Shown: positions 59,474 through 64,000 of the stretch, piece by piece
Layout of the letters: each line of letters starts with the position of its first letter
Numbering within the stretch: position 1 is the first letter of the stretch
Assembly: GCA_036788295.1 (NCBI GenBank)
Contig: DAIQNR010000001.1
Location: forward strand, 186,001 to 250,000
Reading direction: 5' to 3'
Origin: JAHQVK01 sp036788295
GTDB taxonomy: Bacteria; Myxococcota; Kuafuiibacteriia; Kuafuiibacteriales; Kuafuiibacteriaceae
DNA: 64,000 nucleotides
Position numbers and translations under genes: made by a program
The notes under the pieces: model-generated
Told to the model about the DNA's origin: nothing
What the model saw: only the letters and a program-made list of their open reading frames with translations
The model's database searches: none

Positions 59474-61951
59474 TCAAAACGAGTTGCCGATGCTGAACTC
59501 GAACAGGAGGCCGTCCGGGTCGGTAGGACGAGGGGTCAGGGGCAGCCCCCACTCGAACCGAAGAGGCCCGATCGGGGAGAACCACCGAAACCCGAAGCCA
59601 ACCGACCAGAGCAAGCCGAGCGGGAGGGTGCCGGGATCGAAGTTCACGTTCGGGCACAGGGAGGAGCGACCGTCGTCGAAGAGCAACAGCTCGCCCGGCC
59701 GGCAAACGGGAGGCCGAATCTGCCCGCCGGCGTAAAAGAAGTTCTCGTCTTCGGCGTAGACGTTGCCAGCGTCCAGAAACAACACCCCTCGGATCCCAAC
59801 CGCTTGGAAGATGGGGAACTCGAGCTCGACGTTGACCAGGAACTCCTTGTTGCCGCCTTCGACGAACGGGAGGGTCGAGGCGTAGGGATCGAGCCGGTCG
59901 CTGCCCCGGTCGTTGAGGAGGGCTCGGCCTTCAGGCCCGACGCTGAACGGCAGGTAGCCGCGCAAGGTGTTGATGCCCCCCATGATGAACTTCTCGGCCG
60001 GTGACAGCGGCTGGGTCGCCGTCGAGTTCAGATACCCGCCGCGAATGCTGATCTTCCCCACCGAACCGAACGGGAACGGCTGGTAGAACCGCATGAAACC
60101 GCGGAACCGCTGAAACGTTCGGTTGTCCGAGGCGCCAAGAAAGGTCTCGGAGACTTCGGCCGAGAGCTGGTGGAACATACCGGAGGTTGGAAACAGACGG
60201 TTGTCCCGGCTGTCGTAGTTCACGGTCGCCCGCAGCGAGGAGATCCGCCCCGAGTTGTTCAAGGGGAAGTAGGCCGGCTGCCGAAAGGTCCCGTCCGAGC
60301 CCCGGCTCTGGACGAACTCGAGCGAGTACGTCAGGAACGCCCGGATCTCGTCGTTGAGCGGGTAGCCCAGCGTGATGTCGCCGCCCGAGGCCGAGCGAAA
60401 GAAGGACCGAAACTGGGTCTCGGTGTTGAAGGCGTTGAAGCTGAACGTGACGAGAGAATCGAGGAAATAGGGCTCGGTGAACCGCAACTGAAACAGCTGC
60501 CGCAGCGAGGAGACCTGCGCCGAAAGCTGAAGGGATTGCCCCCGTCCAAGGAAGTTGTCCTGCGCGATCTGGGCGGTGGCGATGAAGTTCTCCGCCGACG
60601 AAAACCCGGCCCCGACCTGAAATGTACCGGTCGCCCGCTCCTTGACTTCGATCTCGACGATCTGCAGGTCGTCGCGGGACCCCCGGCGGGTGCGGATGTC
60701 CACGTTCTCGAAGAATCCCAGCGCCTGCACCCTCCGCTGCGAGAGGTCTCGAAGGCTCGCGCTGCTCACCTCGCCCTCATAGATCCGCAGCTCTCTTCGG
60801 ATGACGCGGTCCTGGGTCTTCGTGTTGCCCAAGATCTCGATGCGTTCGTAGGTGACGAGCTGGCCCTTTTGGATCTCGAAGGTAAGGTCGATGGTCTTTG
60901 CGGTGGCGTCGATCCGGTTGAGCGGGGTGATGTTCGCGTAGGCGTAACCGTCGTCTTCGTAGCGCGCCTTCAGCGCTTGGAGGTCCTTCTGCAGCTGGGT
61001 CCGGTTGAAGACGTCTCCTTCCTGCGTCCCGATCCGGGACCGGAGCATCTCCGGGTCGGCCAGGAGGTCGCCTTCGAAGTCGATGTTCCCCACCCGAAAC
61101 TGGTCGCCCTCTTCGATTCGAAACGTGATGTACACGAACCGGCGGTCGCCCGAGATCTCCATATCCGGCGACTCCACCCGGACATTGATGAACCCCTGAT
61201 CGAAATACTTCTGGTTGATGAGGAACATGTCCGCCTCGAACTGGCCGCGGCGGTAGGTGCCCTCCTGGGTGACGAACGACAGGAGGTTCCCTTCCTTGGT
61301 CAGAATGGACGCCTTCAGCTCCGCGCTCGAGATGCGCCGGTTGCCGACGAAGCTCACCGAGCGCACCTCCACCTTCGCGTTCTCGTTGACCTGAAACACG
61401 ATCTCGACCTGGTTGTCGCCGACATCGATGAGCTGCTCCTCGACCTCGACCAGGTAGAATCCTTTCTCGGTGTACAGGTCGAGCAGCTTCTGGCGGTTCT
61501 TTCGGACCTTTCGCTCGTCGAGGATCGTGAACGGCTTCAGGTCGATCGCCTCCTCGAGGTCGCTCGTGGAGATGTCGCGGTTGCCGGCCACCGAGATCGC
61601 CCGGACCGCTGGCTTTTCGACCACGACGAAGACCAGGTCGACTGCGTCCGGGCCGGACGGCTCGGCGAAGACCTTCACGTCCGAGAAGTAGCCCATCCCG
61701 TAGACGGCGCGCAGGTCGTCGGCCACCGTGGACAAGGAGAGAGGGCGCCCTTCTCTGGACTCGAGAACGAGCAGGACCGCGCCCGCCTCGACCCGGCGAA
61801 GCCCCTCGAAGACCACGCGCCGGAGGGTGCGGCCCTCGACCGTGGTCGGTTGGGCGAGCGCAGGGACCGACCCGGCGGCAAAAGCCGCGACCAAGAGCCC
61901 GAGGAGCAGCGCCCGAACGAGCGGGCCGAGAGGACGAGCGCGGCCGGCCAT
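59474..61951 (-). CDS. bamA: BamA outer-membrane protein assembly factor
   Basis: An 825-residue Omp85 protein that folds beta-barrels into the outer membrane. The start is the ATG at 61951, giving a signal peptide (ALLLGLLVAAFAAGSVPALAQ). Five POTRA domains follow: PTTVEGRTLRRVVFEGLRRV, then VRAISVAGNRDISTSDLEE, VEVRSVSFVGNRRISSAELK, FRVGNIDFEGDLLADPE and TYERIEILGNTKTQDRVIRR. The barrel (about 430–825) carries the lid/hinge sequence GGINTLRGY and DSRDNRLFPTSG, and ends in IGNSF with a terminal Phe. It stands apart from skp/lpxD, which usually follow it. A 215-base gap upstream leads to the divergent small membrane-protein gene. Confidence 0.95.
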   Translation of the reverse strand: MAGRARPLGPLVRALLLGLLVAAFAAGSVPALAQPTTVEGRTLRRVVFEGLRRVEAGAVLLVLESREGRPLSLSTVADDLRAVYGMGYFSDVKVFAEPSGPDAVDLVFVVVEKPAVRAISVAGNRDISTSDLEEAIDLKPFTILDERKVRKNRQKLLDLYTEKGFYLVEVEEQLIDVGDNQVEIVFQVNENAKVEVRSVSFVGNRRISSAELKASILTKEGNLLSFVTQEGTYRRGQFEADMFLINQKYFDQGFINVRVESPDMEISGDRRFVYITFRIEEGDQFRVGNIDFEGDLLADPEMLRSRIGTQEGDVFNRTQLQKDLQALKARYEDDGYAYANITPLNRIDATAKTIDLTFEIQKGQLVTYERIEILGNTKTQDRVIRRELRIYEGEVSSASLRDLSQRRVQALGFFENVDIRTRRGSRDDLQIVEIEVKERATGTFQVGAGFSSAENFIATAQIAQDNFLGRGQSLQLSAQVSSLRQLFQLRFTEPYFLDSLVTFSFNAFNTETQFRSFFRSASGGDITLGYPLNDEIRAFLTYSLEFVQSRGSDGTFRQPAYFPLNNSGRISSLRATVNYDSRDNRLFPTSGMFHQLSAEVSETFLGASDNRTFQRFRGFMRFYQPFPFGSVGKISIRGGYLNSTATQPLSPAEKFIMGGINTLRGYLPFSVGPEGRALLNDRGSDRLDPYASTLPFVEGGNKEFLVNVELEFPIFQAVGIRGVLFLDAGNVYAEDENFFYAGGQIRPPVCRPGELLLFDDGRSSLCPNVNFDPGTLPLGLLWSVGFGFRWFSPIGPLRFEWGLPLTPRPTDPDGLLFEFSIGNSF

Positions 61952-62166
61952 GGGCAAACGCCCGGGACCACCGGGCGGGCGCGGAGTAGCACGAAGCCCC
62001 CCGGCGGGACATGGTTTTTTCCGGGGGCCCCCGGGAAGCGAGCGTTCGTCGTGGCGTATCGCCCCACCCGCTCGCCCGAGCGAGGCCGAATGCCGCGGTC
62101 GGTGGGAAGCGCTTCTGCAGAACAGGACGGCGTTCCGGTGGAACACGCCTTGCTAGTACCGAGGAT

Positions 62167-62379
62167 ATGCAGCAGACCTTCAAATCCTTCCTCGTCCTCG
62201 CTTTCGTCCTGTTCTTCGGAGGAATCTTCACCGCGGGCATCGGCCTCGGGTTGTTCGAGGGGGTCCCGGCGGGGCTCCTGGTGGTCGGCGGGGTGCTGCT
62301 CGCGGTCCTCTCCCCCGCCGCCGCGCTCGTGGGGGCGGCGATCGACGAGAACGCCGCCTCTCGCTCCGTCGAGCAGTGA
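62167..62379 (+). CDS. small two-helix membrane protein
   Basis: A 70-residue protein with two hydrophobic helices, SFLVLAFVLFFGGIFTAGI and GLLVVGGVLLAVLSPAAALV, joined by a short loop, and a short polar tail. No family is recognised. The ATG at 62167 follows GAGGAT, a fair ribosome site. It is divergent from bamA and converges on clpB with a 21-base gap. It is too short to assign a function. Confidence 0.6.
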   Translation: MQQTFKSFLVLAFVLFFGGIFTAGIGLGLFEGVPAGLLVVGGVLLAVLSPAAALVGAAIDENAASRSVEQ

Positions 62380-62400
62380 GCGAGGGCGGCGGTCCAGCCG

Positions 62401-64000
62401 TCACGGGTCGAGCCGCACCTCGAGTCCTTCCCGGCTCGCCAGGACCCGGAGCACGCCGCCCTCGGCTCCGGGGCGAGCCAACAGCGCGTCGGCAGCCCGG
62501 TCGATCACCGCGGTCTGGATGAGTCGGCGGAGGGGTCGAGCGCCCATCTCCTCGTCGTAGCCACGCTCGGCGAGCCAAGCCTCGGCCGCTTCTTCGACGT
62601 CGAGCCGAATTCCGCGCTCGCCGAGCAGGCGCCGCACCGCCTCGAGCTGCACCGGCACGATGCGTCGAACCTCGGCGCGCTCGAGCCGGTGGAAGACGAG
62701 CACGTCGTCGAGCCGGTTGACCAGCTCGGGTCGAAACTGGGTGCGCAGGAGCTGATCCAGCTCCTGCTTCATGAGTTCGTGCTCCCCCCGCCCGTACCGC
62801 TGGATGACGGACGAGCCGAGGTTCGACGTCAGCACCACCAGCGTGTTGCTCATGTCCACCGTTCGACCTTTCCCGTCGGTGAGGCGACCGTCGTCGAGCA
62901 CCTGCAGGAGCAGGTGGAAGACTTCGGGGTGCGCCTTCTCGATCTCATCGAAGAGCACCACGGAATACGGGTGCCTCCGAATCTGCTCGGTGAGGTATCC
63001 GCCCTGCTCGTACCCGACATACCCGGGAGGGGCGCCGATGAGGCGAGCGACCGCGTGCTTCTCCATGTATTCGCTCATGTCGAGGCGAATGACCCGCGAC
63101 TCGTCCGCGAACAGCTGCTCGGCGAGCGCCTTCGCGAGCTCGGTCTTTCCTACCCCGGTGGGCCCGAGAAACAGAAACCCCCCGATCGGCCGCCTGCGGT
63201 CCTTGAGGCCAGCCCGAGCGCGGCGCACCGCGCGGGCGACGCTCGACACCGCCTCGTCCTGCCCGATCACCCGGCGGTGCAGCGCCGACTCGAGCTGCAC
63301 GAGCTTGGCCGCCTCGCTCTCGAGCATCCGGCTCACCGGGATCCCCGTCCATCGGGATACGACCTCCGCAATCTCTCGGTCGGTCACCTCCTGGCGAAGA
63401 AAGGACGAGTCTTTGGTCAGCTCGGCGTGCCTCGCCTCCGCCGCTTCGAGCGCCTTCGCCCGCTCCGGCACCTCGCCGTACAGGAGCTTCGAGGCCCGCT
63501 CGTAGTCGCCTTGCCTGGTCGCGATCTCGGCCTCGGTCCGCAGCCGCTCGATCTCCTCCTTGGCGTCGGCCATCGCGGTCAGCGCCCCCTTCTCGGCCTG
63601 CCACGTCGCCTTCATGGTCGCCGCGCGGCTTCGCAGCTCGGACAGCTCCCGGTCGAGCTCGCCCAGCCTGGCGCCGGCGTCCTTCTCCTCGTCCCGGCCC
63701 AGCGCCTGCTTCTCGATCTCGAGCTGCAGGATCTTGCGCTCGACCTCATCGATGGGCTTCGGGAGGGAGTCGATCTCCATGCGCACCGTCGCCGCGGCCT
63801 CGTCGACGAGGTCGATCGCCTTGTCCGGCAGGAAGCGGTCGGCGATGTATCGGTCGGACAGCCGAGCCGCGGCGACGAGCGCGCCGTCGCGAATTCGCAC
63901 CTTGTGGTGAACCTCGTAGCGCTCCTGCAGACCGCGGAGGATCGCGACCGTCGCCTCGACCGTCGGCGGCTCGACGAGCACCGGCTGAAACCGCCGCTCG
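62401..64000 (-). CDS. clpB: ClpB disaggregase, C-terminal part
   Basis: Hsp100 chaperone that threads aggregated proteins through its hexamer with DnaK. The window cuts its 5' end; about 533 C-terminal residues remain, entering at RRFQPVLVEPPTVEAT in the first AAA+ domain. The M-domain coiled coil follows (VERKILQLEIEKQALGRDEE). The second AAA+ domain has VSRWTGIPVSRML, Walker A GPTGVGKTE, LDMSEYMEKHAVARLIGAPP, Walker B VVLFDEIEKAHP and FRPELVNRLDDVLVF, a sensor/arginine-finger region. The chain ends soon after LEVRLDP. The M-domain separates it from ClpA/ClpC. Heat-shock control cannot be checked because the promoter is outside the window. Confidence 0.96.
   Translation of the reverse strand, partial: ERRFQPVLVEPPTVEATVAILRGLQERYEVHHKVRIRDGALVAAARLSDRYIADRFLPDKAIDLVDEAAATVRMEIDSLPKPIDEVERKILQLEIEKQALGRDEEKDAGARLGELDRELSELRSRAATMKATWQAEKGALTAMADAKEEIERLRTEAEIATRQGDYERASKLLYGEVPERAKALEAAEARHAELTKDSSFLRQEVTDREIAEVVSRWTGIPVSRMLESEAAKLVQLESALHRRVIGQDEAVSSVARAVRRARAGLKDRRRPIGGFLFLGPTGVGKTELAKALAEQLFADESRVIRLDMSEYMEKHAVARLIGAPPGYVGYEQGGYLTEQIRRHPYSVVLFDEIEKAHPEVFHLLLQVLDDGRLTDGKGRTVDMSNTLVVLTSNLGSSVIQRYGRGEHELMKQELDQLLRTQFRPELVNRLDDVLVFHRLERAEVRRIVPVQLEAVRRLLGERGIRLDVEEAAEAWLAERGYDEEMGARPLRRLIQTAVIDRAADALLARPGAEGGVLRVLASREGLEVRLDP

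Noticed and set aside
60170..62560. 796-codon plus-strand frame over bamA
   Set aside because: Acidic/Val-rich antisense of an unambiguous BamA.

Overview
The window is very GC-rich, and its coding regions show strong G/C preference at third codon positions and long spurious antisense frames. The gene content points to a myxobacterium-like member of the Myxococcota (former Deltaproteobacteria). The evidence is a giant TPR protein next to a zinc-ribbon/GYF/TonB-type protein (the GltI/AgmK–GltJ/AgmX arrangement of gliding motility), a Hanks-type Ser/Thr kinase, several lipoproteins with secreted repeat domains (NHL, Cys-rich, PD40-like), and a fused ArsA/Get3-like ATPase. No rRNA, tRNA, CRISPR array, prophage or insertion sequence was seen. 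The assignment is inferred from gene families, not from a marker gene.

Layout. 1–4.1 kb: truncated Ser/Thr kinase, two unrecognised genes and a double ArsA-like ATPase. 4.2–12.5 kb: Cys-rich lipoprotein, then a cell-surface glycan block (coiled-coil protein, double GT-B glycosyltransferase, methyltransferase). 12.6–20.5 kb: NHL-repeat lipoprotein, then a tight block of NAD-dependent epimerase/reductase, GNAT-like acyltransferase and Nudix–metallo-beta-lactamase fusion; the first two resemble bacterial ceramide-synthesis enzymes. 20.6–23.1 kb: two related proteins, one with a degenerate HD-GYP domain. 23.1–31 kb: aroC, acyl-CoA dehydrogenase behind a palindromic operator, lrgA–lrgB, PD40-like lipoprotein, HEAT/TPR protein and moaC. 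31–37.8 kb: frameshifted outer-membrane porin, two orphan histidine kinases, calcium-repeat protein and a rhomboid protease.

37.8–54.2 kb is the most distinctive part. It is a minus-strand unit of a 4130-residue TPR protein, a GltJ-like transmembrane protein and, overlapping by 4 bases, a protein that I read as a divergent RelA/SpoT-type nucleotide synthetase. If correct, it would place nucleotide signalling in a gliding-motility operon.

54.3–64 kb: hipB–hipA toxin–antitoxin pair, small outer-membrane barrel protein, C45-type acyltransferase, 5'-nucleotidase-type lipoprotein, bamA, a small membrane protein and the C-terminal part of clpB. Most intergenic gaps are under 150 bases. The only gene-free stretch slightly above 300 bases is 27763–28076.
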